Shown in pieces: positions 21,083-28,367 of a stretch of DNA of 64,000 nt. The notes beneath the pieces are model-generated. The model did no database searches. It saw nothing but the letters and a program-made list of their open reading frames with translations, and had not been told where the DNA came from. The translations under genes were made by a program, and so were the position numbers. The stretch comes from Nocardioidaceae bacterium (GTDB lineage Bacteria; Actinomycetota; Actinomycetes; Propionibacteriales; Nocardioidaceae). The stretch covers positions 62,001 through 126,000 of the forward strand of contig JAGIBL010000003.1 in the NCBI GenBank assembly GCA_017744365.1, read 5' to 3'. Each line of letters begins with the position of its first letter. Position 1 is the first letter of the stretch.

Positions 21083-21886
21083 TCAGGCCTGGAGCCGGGC
21101 CCCGCGCGCGAACATCGTCGCCGAGACCGCGGTCAGCCCGGCGGCGAGCGTCCACACCACCAACAGCGAGGCCCAGCCAGGCACGTCGGCGGTGCCGAGG
21201 AACCCGGTCCGGCCGGCCTGCACCAGCCAGAAGAGCGGGTTCAGCTCGCTGAGCAAGCGCCACCCGTCCGGCAGCGTGCCCAGCGGGTAGAAGATGCCGC
21301 CGAGGAAACCGAGCGGCAGCAGCACCAGCGACTCCACCGAGTACACGTGGTCGAGGGAGCCGGCGACCGCGCCGGCGATGATCCCGAACTGCGCGGCCAC
21401 CAGCAGGATGGCCGGCGCGGCCAGCAGCAGGAAGCCCGGCCTCTCGACCCCGATGCCGGTCAGCGGCACCGCGACTACCAGCACGGCACCGGCGACCAGG
21501 ATGCCGCGCACGACCGCGGCCAGCGTCAGCGCCGCGTCGACCTCCCACCAGCGCAGCGGACTGGCCAGCACGCAGTGCAGGTAGCGGTCCCGCCGTGCTT
21601 CGTAGAGCGACGTGGTGCCGTTGTAGTAGCCCACGTTGATCACCGCCTGCACCACCAGGCCGGGCACGATGAAGACGCCGTACCCGACCCCGCCGAGCCC
21701 GTCGACGTGCCGGGAGAGCACGGTGCCGAACACGAGCACGAACAGCACGGTGGAGAGCACCGGCCCGACCAGCGCGTACCGCCAGATCCGCAGGTAACGG
21801 AGCACCTCGCGCTCCAGCAGCCAGCGGAACGGCGCCCGCTCGGGAACGAACGAGGTGATCGCGGGCGCCGGCGCGAGCAGGCTCAC
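21083..21886 (-). CDS. ABC-2 type transporter permease
   Basis: This is the membrane subunit of a two-component exporter, 267 residues with six hydrophobic segments and the ABC-2 layout (RWLLEREVLRYLRIWRYALVG at the N-terminus, a conserved LVLLPLGFLGGIFYPLGTLP segment late). It overlaps the ATPase gene by 4 bases. It is the last gene of a run that starts with the sulfonate genes, which is unusual, because the others handle uptake and oxidation. The substrate is unknown. Confidence 0.85.
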   Translation of the reverse strand: MSLLAPAPAITSFVPERAPFRWLLEREVLRYLRIWRYALVGPVLSTVLFVLVFGTVLSRHVDGLGGVGYGVFIVPGLVVQAVINVGYYNGTTSLYEARRDRYLHCVLASPLRWWEVDAALTLAAVVRGILVAGAVLVVAVPLTGIGVERPGFLLLAAPAILLVAAQFGIIAGAVAGSLDHVYSVESLVLLPLGFLGGIFYPLGTLPDGWRLLSELNPLFWLVQAGRTGFLGTADVPGWASLLVVWTLAAGLTAVSATMFARGARLQA

Positions 21887-22614
21887 GAGGCCACCGCCAG
21901 CACCCGCTGGTAGAGGTCGGCGATGCTGCCGGCGGCGTACCGGGCGCGCAGCTCCTCGGCGCTCCCCCGGGCCACGATCGACCCGGCCCGGATCAGCGCG
22001 ATCTCGTCGCAGAGCGCTTCGGCCTCCTCCAGGTAGTGCGTGGTCAGCAGGATCGTGGTGCCGGCCGCGTTGAGGGTGCGCAGCAGCCGCCAGATGTCCG
22101 CGCGCAGGTCGACATCGACCCCCGCGGTCGGCTCGTCCAGGATCAGCAGGCGCGGTCGGTTCAGCAGCGCGCGGGCGAACACCAGCCGGCGCTGCATGCC
22201 GCCGGACAGCTCGGGCGCGGTCACCCGCGCCTTGCCGGTCAGGCCGACCAGCTCGAGCGCCTCGTCGGCCCGGCGACCGGACTCGCGACGGCCCAGGCCG
22301 TAGTACCCGGCGTGGTAGACGAGCACCTGCCGGACGCTGAGGAAGCGGTCCACGTTGATGTCCTGCTCGGCCAGCCCGACCGACGCGCGCGCCTCGCGGG
22401 TCCCGGCCCGGTGGCCGAAGACCTCGATGGCACCGCCGGTCGGCCGGACCAGGTTGCAGACCGAGCCGATCAGCGTGGTCTTGCCGGCGCCGTTGGGCCC
22501 GAGAAGCCCGAAGAACGAGCCGGCCGGGATGGTCAGGTCGAGGTCGTCGAGGGCGGTGAAGCCGTCGGCGTACGTCTTGCGCAGACCGGTGACCGCGAGC
22601 GCCGGCTCAGGCAC
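21883..22614 (-). CDS. ABC transporter ATP-binding protein (exporter type)
   Basis: This is the ATPase subunit (243 residues) of the ABC-2 exporter encoded just downstream. Visible motifs are Walker A GPNGAGKTT near residue 39, the Q-loop AEQD, the signature LSGGMQRR, Walker B LLILDEPTAGVD and the H-loop TTH. The family (DrrA/NodI-like) usually exports drugs or polyketides. It overlaps the flavin monooxygenase gene by 8 bases, so it is translationally linked to the sulfonate operon. Confidence 0.88.
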   Translation of the reverse strand: MPEPALAVTGLRKTYADGFTALDDLDLTIPAGSFFGLLGPNGAGKTTLIGSVCNLVRPTGGAIEVFGHRAGTREARASVGLAEQDINVDRFLSVRQVLVYHAGYYGLGRRESGRRADEALELVGLTGKARVTAPELSGGMQRRLVFARALLNRPRLLILDEPTAGVDVDLRADIWRLLRTLNAAGTTILLTTHYLEEAEALCDEIALIRAGSIVARGSAEELRARYAAGSIADLYQRVLAVAS

Positions 22615-23959
22615 TCCGCTGCTCTCGCCGTACGTCGGGAGCCGCGTCGAACCGGTTGGCCGGGCGTGGCAGCCCGTAGTGCTCGCGCAGCGTGCTGCCG
22701 TCGTACTCCTCGCGGAACAACCCGCGCGCCCGCAGCTCCGGGAGCACGTGCTCGATGAACGCCTCCAGGCCCGAGGGCAGCGCGGCCCCCATCACGTTGA
22801 ATCCGTCAGCCGCACCCTGGGAGGACCAGGTCACCAGGATCTCCACGATCTGCTCGGGCGTGCCGGCGACGACGTGGTGGCCGCGTCCGCCGCCGAGGCG
22901 GGAGAGCACCTCGCGCACGGTCAGCCGCTCACGGGTGGCGAAGTCGATGATGAGCTCGGAGCGGCTGACGAACCCCTCGCGCCGGGGCCGCTCCACCACG
23001 TGCCGCGGCAGCTCGGCGTCCAGGGCCAGCTCGTCCGGCTCGACCTCGAGCACGGTCGCCAGCTGGCGCAGCCCGTACTCGGGGACGCGCAGCTCGTCGA
23101 GCTCGCGGGCCAGCGCCTGCGCCTCGGCCTCGGTGCTGCCGATGATCGGCACGATGCCGGGCAGCACGATCACCTGGTCGGGGTCGCGCCCGGCGGCTGC
23201 CGCCCGCTTCTTGATGTCGCCGTAGAACTCCTGCGCGTGCTCCAGGGTCTGGCTGGCGGTGAAGATCGCCTCGGCGTAGCGAGCCGCGAAGCCGCGACCC
23301 GCCTCCGAGGCGCCCGCCTGCACCAGCAGCGGGTACCCCTGCGGCGACCGGCTCACGTTCAGCGCGCCGGCGACCCGGAAGTGCTCGCCGCGGTGCTCGA
23401 CCGGCCGGATCAGGTCCGGGTCGGCCCAGCGCCCGGCGGCCTGGTCGGCGACGATCGCGTCGTCGTCCCAGGAGTCCCACAGCTTGGTGACCACGTCGAG
23501 GAACTCGTCGGCGCGCTGGTAGCGGTCCGCGTGCAGCGGCCGCTCGTCCAGCCCGAAGTTCGCCGCCTCGCCGGCGGTCGCCGAGGTGACGATGTTCCAG
23601 CCCGCGCGACCCCGGCTGACGTGGTCGACCGAGGCGAACCGGCGGGCCAGGTTGTAGGGGTCGTTGTACGTCGTCGAGACCGTCGCGATCAGCCCGATCC
23701 GCTCGGTGACGCCGGCCAGCGCGGTCAGCAGGGTCAGCGGTTCCAGCTGGCCCGGGGGACGGAACTCCCCCGAGCCCTGGAGCACCGGCCCGTCGGCGAG
23801 GAACAGCGAGTCGAACTTCGCCGCCTCCGCCAGCCGGGCCAGGCCGATCCAGTGGTCGAGGTCGAAGTCGGCGCGCGGGTTGCTCCCCGGCAGCCGCCAG
23901 GCGGCCTCGTGGTGCCCGGCCTCCATCAGGAACGCGTTGAGGTGCAGCTGTCGCGTCAT
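22607..23959 (-). CDS. FMN-dependent monooxygenase (NtaA/SnaA/DszA family)
   Basis: This is a bacterial-luciferase-like flavin monooxygenase of 450 residues that needs reduced FMN from a partner reductase; none lies next to it. Family features are LNAFLMEAGHHEAAWRLPGS at the N-terminus, FLADGP, GLIATVSTTYNDPYN, the FMN-site segment SVDHVSRGRAGWNIVTS and the C-terminal GAADGFNVM. Related enzymes oxidise sulfones, sulfonates or chelators. It sits one base after ssuA, so an organosulfur substrate is the best guess. Confidence 0.88.
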   Translation of the reverse strand: MTRQLHLNAFLMEAGHHEAAWRLPGSNPRADFDLDHWIGLARLAEAAKFDSLFLADGPVLQGSGEFRPPGQLEPLTLLTALAGVTERIGLIATVSTTYNDPYNLARRFASVDHVSRGRAGWNIVTSATAGEAANFGLDERPLHADRYQRADEFLDVVTKLWDSWDDDAIVADQAAGRWADPDLIRPVEHRGEHFRVAGALNVSRSPQGYPLLVQAGASEAGRGFAARYAEAIFTASQTLEHAQEFYGDIKKRAAAAGRDPDQVIVLPGIVPIIGSTEAEAQALARELDELRVPEYGLRQLATVLEVEPDELALDAELPRHVVERPRREGFVSRSELIIDFATRERLTVREVLSRLGGGRGHHVVAGTPEQIVEILVTWSSQGAADGFNVMGAALPSGLEAFIEHVLPELRARGLFREEYDGSTLREHYGLPRPANRFDAAPDVRREQRSA

Positions 23960-23960
23960 C

Positions 23961-24971
23961 TCACTTCTCCGGGTCGTAGTCGGGGCCGAGCAGGTTGTCG
24001 ACGACCTTGGTGAAGTCGACCTTCTGGGTGATCTCGCCGGCCTCCAGGAAGTTGTCCGCCAGCTGCTGGCCGGCCTGGACGTGCGCCTGGTCGACGTACG
24101 CGAGCTCGAAGCGCCACGCGGGCTCGGTGGCCTTGGCCTGGTCCAGCGGGATGCCGCTGTCCTTCGAGATCGCCTCGGCGTGCTGGTCCGGGTGGCCGTT
24201 GCCCCAGGCGTAGGCGTGCCCGATCCGCTCGAGCAGGTCGGTCAGCGCGGCCCGCCGGGTCTTGTCCTGCAGGGACTTGTCCGCGGCCACGTAGTACTGG
24301 ACTCCGGGGTCGACCGGCGGCACGCCCGGCACCAGCACCTTGGCGCCCTTCTGGACGGCGAACTCGCCCTGCGGGTTCCAGATCGACCAGGCGTCCACCT
24401 TGCCGCTGTCGAACGCGGCGGCGCCGGACTTCGGGTCCAGGTAGACGATCTTGACGTCCTTCGGGCCGAGCCCGCCGGCCTCGAGGGCGTTGAGCAGCAG
24501 GCCGTGGGCCGAGGAGCCCTGCGGCACCGCGATCCGCTTGCCCTCGAGGTCCTGGATCGTCTTCGCCGGGGAGCCCTTCGGCACGATGATGTTCTCCAGG
24601 GGCTTGCTGGTGTCGTTCGGCGTCTGCAGCGCGACGACCTTGAAGCCGAGGTCCTTGGCGGCACCCGCGATCGGCGGCACCGACCCGACCATGCCGAGGT
24701 CGATGTCACCGGCGCCGGCGGCCGCGACCAGCGGCGGGCCGTAGTCGAACTTGGCGAACTTGATCTTGTAGGAGACGTCGTCGAAGGCGCCCGAGGTCGA
24801 GATGAGCGTCTTGATGCCGTCGCTCTGCTCGCCGACCGTGAAAGTCAGCTTCTTCCACTCGGGATGGTCGCCGGCCGTGGCGCCCCCGACCTTGTCGTCG
24901 TTGCTGCCGCACCCGGCCAGGCCCGCGCTCAGTGCGAGTGCGGCCAGGGCAGCGAGAAGCTTCTTGTGCAT
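23961..24971 (-). CDS. ssuA: aliphatic sulfonate ABC transporter substrate-binding lipoprotein
   Basis: This is an extracytoplasmic solute-binding lipoprotein of 336 residues. The signal peptide MHKKLLAALAALALSAGLAGC ends in a lipobox with the cysteine at position 21. The body has the SsuA/TauA/NMT1 fold with motifs such as DLEGKRIAVPQGSSAHGLL and VDAWSIWNPQGEFAVQ. With ssuB and ssuC it makes a complete sulfonate or taurine importer. The exact ligand cannot be read from the sequence. Confidence 0.87.
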   Translation of the reverse strand: MHKKLLAALAALALSAGLAGCGSNDDKVGGATAGDHPEWKKLTFTVGEQSDGIKTLISTSGAFDDVSYKIKFAKFDYGPPLVAAAGAGDIDLGMVGSVPPIAGAAKDLGFKVVALQTPNDTSKPLENIIVPKGSPAKTIQDLEGKRIAVPQGSSAHGLLLNALEAGGLGPKDVKIVYLDPKSGAAAFDSGKVDAWSIWNPQGEFAVQKGAKVLVPGVPPVDPGVQYYVAADKSLQDKTRRAALTDLLERIGHAYAWGNGHPDQHAEAISKDSGIPLDQAKATEPAWRFELAYVDQAHVQAGQQLADNFLEAGEITQKVDFTKVVDNLLGPDYDPEK

Positions 24972-24997
24972 GAGAATTCCTAGCGGTAGAGGGGGAT

Positions 24998-25711
24998 TCA
25001 GCGGTTGGCGAGGCCGAGGTCGGACAGCAGCCGGCCGCGCAGGTCCTCGCGGGCCTGGCTGGAGCGGCGGTCCTCGGCGGAGAGGGTGACCTGGTAGCTG
25101 CTGCCGATCCGGCCGGCCTGCATCACCAGGATCCGGTCGGCCAGCGCGATCGCCTCGGCCACGTCGTGGGTGACCAGCAGCATCGCCGCCTGGTGCCGGT
25201 GGTGGAGCCGGCGGACCAGGTCGTGCATGTGCAGCCGGGTGATCGCGTCCAGGGCGGAGAACGGCTCGTCGAGCAGCACCAGGTCCGGCTCGGTGACCAG
25301 CGCGCGGGCGAGTGCGACCCGCTGGGCCTCACCGCCCGAGAGCGTCTTGGGCCAGGCGTTCGCGCGCTCGGCCAGCCCGACCTCGCCGAGCACGTCGAGG
25401 GCGCGGGCCTTGGCGTCCCTGCCGTCCAGCCCGATGGTCACGTTGCGCCAGACCTTCTGCCAGGGCAGCAGCCGGTCGCCCTGGAAGACGATCGCGCGCT
25501 CCCGGGGCACCTCGACCTCGCCGCCGTCGGGCAGGTCGAGCCCGGCCAGCAGCCGCAGCAGGGTGGACTTCCCGCAGCCGGACGGGCCGAGCAGCACCAC
25601 GAACTCCTCGCGGTCGATGCTCAGGTCCAGGTGGTCGAGCACCGTCCGGTCGCCGAAGCGGCGGACGACGTCGCGGACCCGGACGGCTCCTCGCAGCGTC
25701 CTGGTGCTCAT
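24998..25711 (-). CDS. ssuB: sulfonate ABC transporter ATP-binding protein
   Basis: This is the importer ATPase of the SsuB/TauB group (237 residues). Walker A is GPSGCGKST, the signature LSGGEAQRVALARAL, Walker B LVLLDEPFSALD, and the H-loop VTHDVAEA. The start MSTRTLRGAV overlaps the ssuC stop by 4 bases; open codons further upstream lie within ssuC. A 26-base gap separates it from ssuA. Confidence 0.9.
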   Translation of the reverse strand: MSTRTLRGAVRVRDVVRRFGDRTVLDHLDLSIDREEFVVLLGPSGCGKSTLLRLLAGLDLPDGGEVEVPRERAIVFQGDRLLPWQKVWRNVTIGLDGRDAKARALDVLGEVGLAERANAWPKTLSGGEAQRVALARALVTEPDLVLLDEPFSALDAITRLHMHDLVRRLHHRHQAAMLLVTHDVAEAIALADRILVMQAGRIGSSYQVTLSAEDRRSSQAREDLRGRLLSDLGLANR

Positions 25712-26577
25712 GACGCCTCGTATCCGGGGCGCCAGGCGAGCAGCACGCGCTCCAGGACGCGCACGACCTGGTCGGCCAGCAGGCCGAGCACCGCGTAGAT
25801 CACCAGGCCGAAGAAGACCTGGTCGGTCTGCAGGTAGGTCTGTGCGCGGTTGATGAGGAAGCCGATGCCGGTGTCCACGTTGACCAGCTCCGCGGCCACC
25901 AGGCCGAGCACGCTGAAGCCGAGCGAGAACCGCAGGCCGACCAGGAACCCCGGCAGCGCGCCGGGCAGCAGCACCCGTGTCACCTGCCGCCACCGGGAGG
26001 CGCCGGCGGCGCGGGCCATCTCGACGAGCCGGTGGTCGACGCCGCGGATCGCCGCGAACAGGTTGAGGTACATGGGCACGGCGGCCCCGAAGGAGATCAG
26101 CAGCACCTTGGTCAGCTCGTCGATCCCGAACCAGACGATCATCAGCGGCAGGATCGCCAGCAGCGGGATCGTGTGCAGGATCTGGAAGACGCCGTTGAAC
26201 AGGTACTCGCCGCTGCGCAGCAGGCCACCGAGGACACCGGCGGTGACGCCGACGGCGAGACCGAGCAGCAACCCCGCCCCCGCCCGGCCGAGCGAGGTCT
26301 CGATGCTCGGCACGAGCTCACCGCGCTGGTAGAGGTCCCAGCCCGCACGCAGGATCGTGCTCGGCGCCGGGGCCACCCGCTCGGAGAGCCAGCCGAGGCG
26401 GCTGACCAGCTCCCAGAGCAGGAAGAGCGTCACCGGCGTGGTGTAGATGCCGAGCGGCCAGCGCAGCCGGTCCAGGGTTCGTCGTACGGCGGAGCGGTGC
26501 CGGGCCCGCGGGACGAACCGCTCGGTGGCGATGACGTCGCCCGGCGGTGCCTGCGGGCGTTCGAGGAGGAGGCTCAT
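25708..26577 (-). CDS. ssuC: sulfonate ABC transporter permease
   Basis: This is the inner-membrane permease of the sulfonate/taurine importer (289 residues, about six helices). The EAA-like coupling loop AAGASRWRQVTRVLLPGALP is present in the usual place. The start MSLLLERPQAPP overlaps the tauD-like stop by 4 bases. Confidence 0.9.
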   Translation of the reverse strand: MSLLLERPQAPPGDVIATERFVPRARHRSAVRRTLDRLRWPLGIYTTPVTLFLLWELVSRLGWLSERVAPAPSTILRAGWDLYQRGELVPSIETSLGRAGAGLLLGLAVGVTAGVLGGLLRSGEYLFNGVFQILHTIPLLAILPLMIVWFGIDELTKVLLISFGAAVPMYLNLFAAIRGVDHRLVEMARAAGASRWRQVTRVLLPGALPGFLVGLRFSLGFSVLGLVAAELVNVDTGIGFLINRAQTYLQTDQVFFGLVIYAVLGLLADQVVRVLERVLLAWRPGYEAS

Positions 26578-27482
26578 GCCGCGACCTCCCGCCACGGGTC
26601 GGCGACGACGGAGTAGTGCGAGGAGTCGCCGATGATCGACCGGCTCCGCTCGCCGCCGACCGAGACCGGCACGTCGCCGGCCACGGTGACCCGGCTTAGC
26701 TTGCGGGGCTGGTCGTCGTAGTTGTCGATGGCGTAGTGCTGGGTGATCCGGTTGTCGAAGACCAGCAGCTGACCGGGCCGCCACGACCAGCGCAACACGT
26801 GCTCCGGCTTGGTGACGTGCGCCTGCAGCAGCCGGAGCACGTCGCGCGACTCGGTGGTGGACAGGCCCTCGATGCCGCGCACGAAGCCGCCGATGAACAG
26901 GCCCCGCTCACCGGTCTCGGGGTGCACCCGCACGACCGGGTGCGAGGTCTCGTACGGCGTGGACTCGAAGATCGCGCGGTAGGCCGCCTCGGCTGCCTTC
27001 CGGACCGGGCGCGGCTCGGCGTAGTCGTAGACGTTGGTGTGCACCGCCCAGAGCGTGTCGGCCCAGTCGCGCAGCCGCTCGGGCAGGCTCTCGTAGGCGG
27101 CGGCGCTGTTCGCGATCAGCGTCTCGCCGCCGTACGACGGGACGACGATCGAGCGCAGCGTGCTGATCGCCGGCGGGTTGACCACGAAGGTGACGTCGGT
27201 GTGCCACTCGTTGGCCTTGTTCACCTCCCCGTCGACGTCGAGGACCTGCGGCGTCTCGCCGCCGGGGACGGTCGGGTGGGCGGCGGTCAGCGGGCCGAAC
27301 CGGGCGGCGAACCGTTCCTGGCCGGCCGCGTCGAGCGTCGGCGCGTCGAAGACGAGCGCCTTGTGCTCGGTCAGCGCGATCCGGATCGCGGCGATGGTCT
27401 CGCCGGACAGCTCGTCGGCGGGGTCGACGCCGTGGACACGGGCGCCGATGTGAGCGGTGATCTTCTCGACAGACAGGGACAT
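26574..27482 (-). CDS. tauD: TauD/TfdA family alpha-ketoglutarate dioxygenase
   Basis: The enzyme is an Fe(II)/2-oxoglutarate dioxygenase (302 residues) that releases sulfite from taurine or other sulfonates, or acts on alkyl sulfates (AtsK type). The iron ligands are His94 and Asp96 in WHTDVTF and the distal His249 in ITQHYAIDNY; Arg264 would bind 2-oxoglutarate. It is the first full gene of the sulfonate operon and is preceded by a leader peptide ending in cysteine. The gene symbol is by family; the substrate is open. Confidence 0.85.
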   Translation of the reverse strand: MSLSVEKITAHIGARVHGVDPADELSGETIAAIRIALTEHKALVFDAPTLDAAGQERFAARFGPLTAAHPTVPGGETPQVLDVDGEVNKANEWHTDVTFVVNPPAISTLRSIVVPSYGGETLIANSAAAYESLPERLRDWADTLWAVHTNVYDYAEPRPVRKAAEAAYRAIFESTPYETSHPVVRVHPETGERGLFIGGFVRGIEGLSTTESRDVLRLLQAHVTKPEHVLRWSWRPGQLLVFDNRITQHYAIDNYDDQPRKLSRVTVAGDVPVSVGGERSRSIIGDSSHYSVVADPWREVAA

Positions 27483-27527
27483 CTGAGCTTCTCCTCGGGA
27501 TGGTGGATCCGAACGGGCGGGAGCGGC

Positions 27528-27602
27528 TCAGCGACAGGCGGCACTCACCACGCGCATCAGGTCCACGTGGAAGCGGGAGATCAGGTCGGCCGAGAGGTTC
27601 AT
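27528..27602 (-). CDS. cysteine-ended leader peptide (putative attenuator)
   Basis: A 24-codon frame begins MNLSADL and ends HVDLMRVVSAACR followed by TGA. The ending RHVDL-x-R-x-x-SA-x-CR is the pattern of small actinobacterial 'putative leader peptides' that precede sulfur-metabolism operons and are thought to sense cysteine supply by attenuation, as shown for cysteine-rich leaders in mycobacteria. The start lies a few bases after the predicted transcription start, and the stop is 45 bases before the tauD-like gene. The role is inferred from sequence and context. Confidence 0.65.
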   Translation of the reverse strand: MNLSADLISRFHVDLMRVVSAACR

Positions 27603-27605
27603 AAT

Positions 27606-27640
27606 GTCGAGTAGATTACTCGACTTAGATAAGATTGCAA
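27606..27640 (-). promoter_or_regulatory. promoter and palindromic operator of sulfonate operon
   Basis: On the minus strand TTGCAA (27640-27635) and TAATCT (27618-27613) form a -35/-10 pair with a 16-base spacer. The -10 lies inside a perfect inverted repeat, GTCGAGTA-GAT-TACTCGAC (27606-27624), which also covers the likely start point. A repressor bound there would block the promoter. No regulator gene is adjacent. Confidence 0.6.
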
Positions 27641-27666
27641 CTCACCGTCGTACGACGTGCGTCACA

Positions 27667-28311
27667 TCAGACGGTCAGTTCCTCGCCGGAGCGCAGCCGC
27701 CGGTACTCCTGCTGGCGCGGCTCCAGGAACCTCCCGAGGTGACCGTCCACCACGCCGAGCCCCGCCTCGCTGTAGACGGCGTCGTGGATCGCGACCGAGC
27801 GCGCCGCCCCGAAGTCGCGGGCGTAGTCGATGCACTCGGCGACCTTCATCCAGGGCGCGCTCACCGGCAGCAGCAGCACGTCGGCCGGGGCCGGCAGGGT
27901 GGTCAGCGCGTCGCCCGGGTGGAAGACGCTGACCCCGTCGGCCTCGACCAGGTAGCCGGAGTTGTCGAAGTGCGGGAGCTCGGGGTGGATCACCGCGTGC
28001 TTGGTGCCGACGACGGTGACCGCCACCCCGAAGGCGTCGAACCGGTCGCCGGGTGCGACCACGCTGACCCGCTCGCGCAGGGCCGGGTCGGCGTCGGCGA
28101 TCTTCGCGGCCACCGCCTCGATGGTGAAGACCGGCGCGTCGGTCGCGGCGAGCTGCTCGGGGGTCCAGTGGTCCGCGTGCTCGTGGGTGATGAGCACGGC
28201 GGTCGCGTCCGCGGCGACGTCGCGCTCGGTGAACCCGCCCGGGTCCACGACCAGCCGGTGGTCCCCGGTGGCGATCGTCACGCAGGAGTGCCCGTGCTTG
28301 ATGATCCGCAT
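27667..28311 (-). CDS. MBL-fold metallo-hydrolase
   Basis: This 214-residue protein has the metallo-beta-lactamase fold, with the metal motif HEHADH (His43, His45, Asp47, His48) and a later conserved HPGD segment (FHPGDAL). It resembles the UlaG/YtnP-like single-domain hydrolases found widely in actinobacteria; the substrate is unknown. A -10-like TAGCCT (28323-28318) ends six bases before the ATG, so the message is probably leaderless. It diverges from the monooxygenase at 28368. Confidence 0.85.
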   Translation of the reverse strand: MRIIKHGHSCVTIATGDHRLVVDPGGFTERDVAADATAVLITHEHADHWTPEQLAATDAPVFTIEAVAAKIADADPALRERVSVVAPGDRFDAFGVAVTVVGTKHAVIHPELPHFDNSGYLVEADGVSVFHPGDALTTLPAPADVLLLPVSAPWMKVAECIDYARDFGAARSVAIHDAVYSEAGLGVVDGHLGRFLEPRQQEYRRLRSGEELTV

Positions 28312-28317
28312 GCCGCC

Positions 28318-28349
28318 AGGCTACGGTGGGCGCTATTGAACAAAGTTCA
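28318..28349. promoter_or_regulatory. divergent promoters and small palindrome
   Basis: TAGCCT on the minus strand (28323-28318) and TACGGT on the plus strand (28322-28327) overlap, so the MBL and monooxygenase genes would compete for polymerase. The inverted repeat TGAAC-AAA-GTTCA (28337-28349) lies in the monooxygenase leader just before its AAGGAG ribosome-binding site and may be an operator. Confidence 0.45.
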
Positions 28350-28367
28350 GCAAGGAGTGGGCTACGC

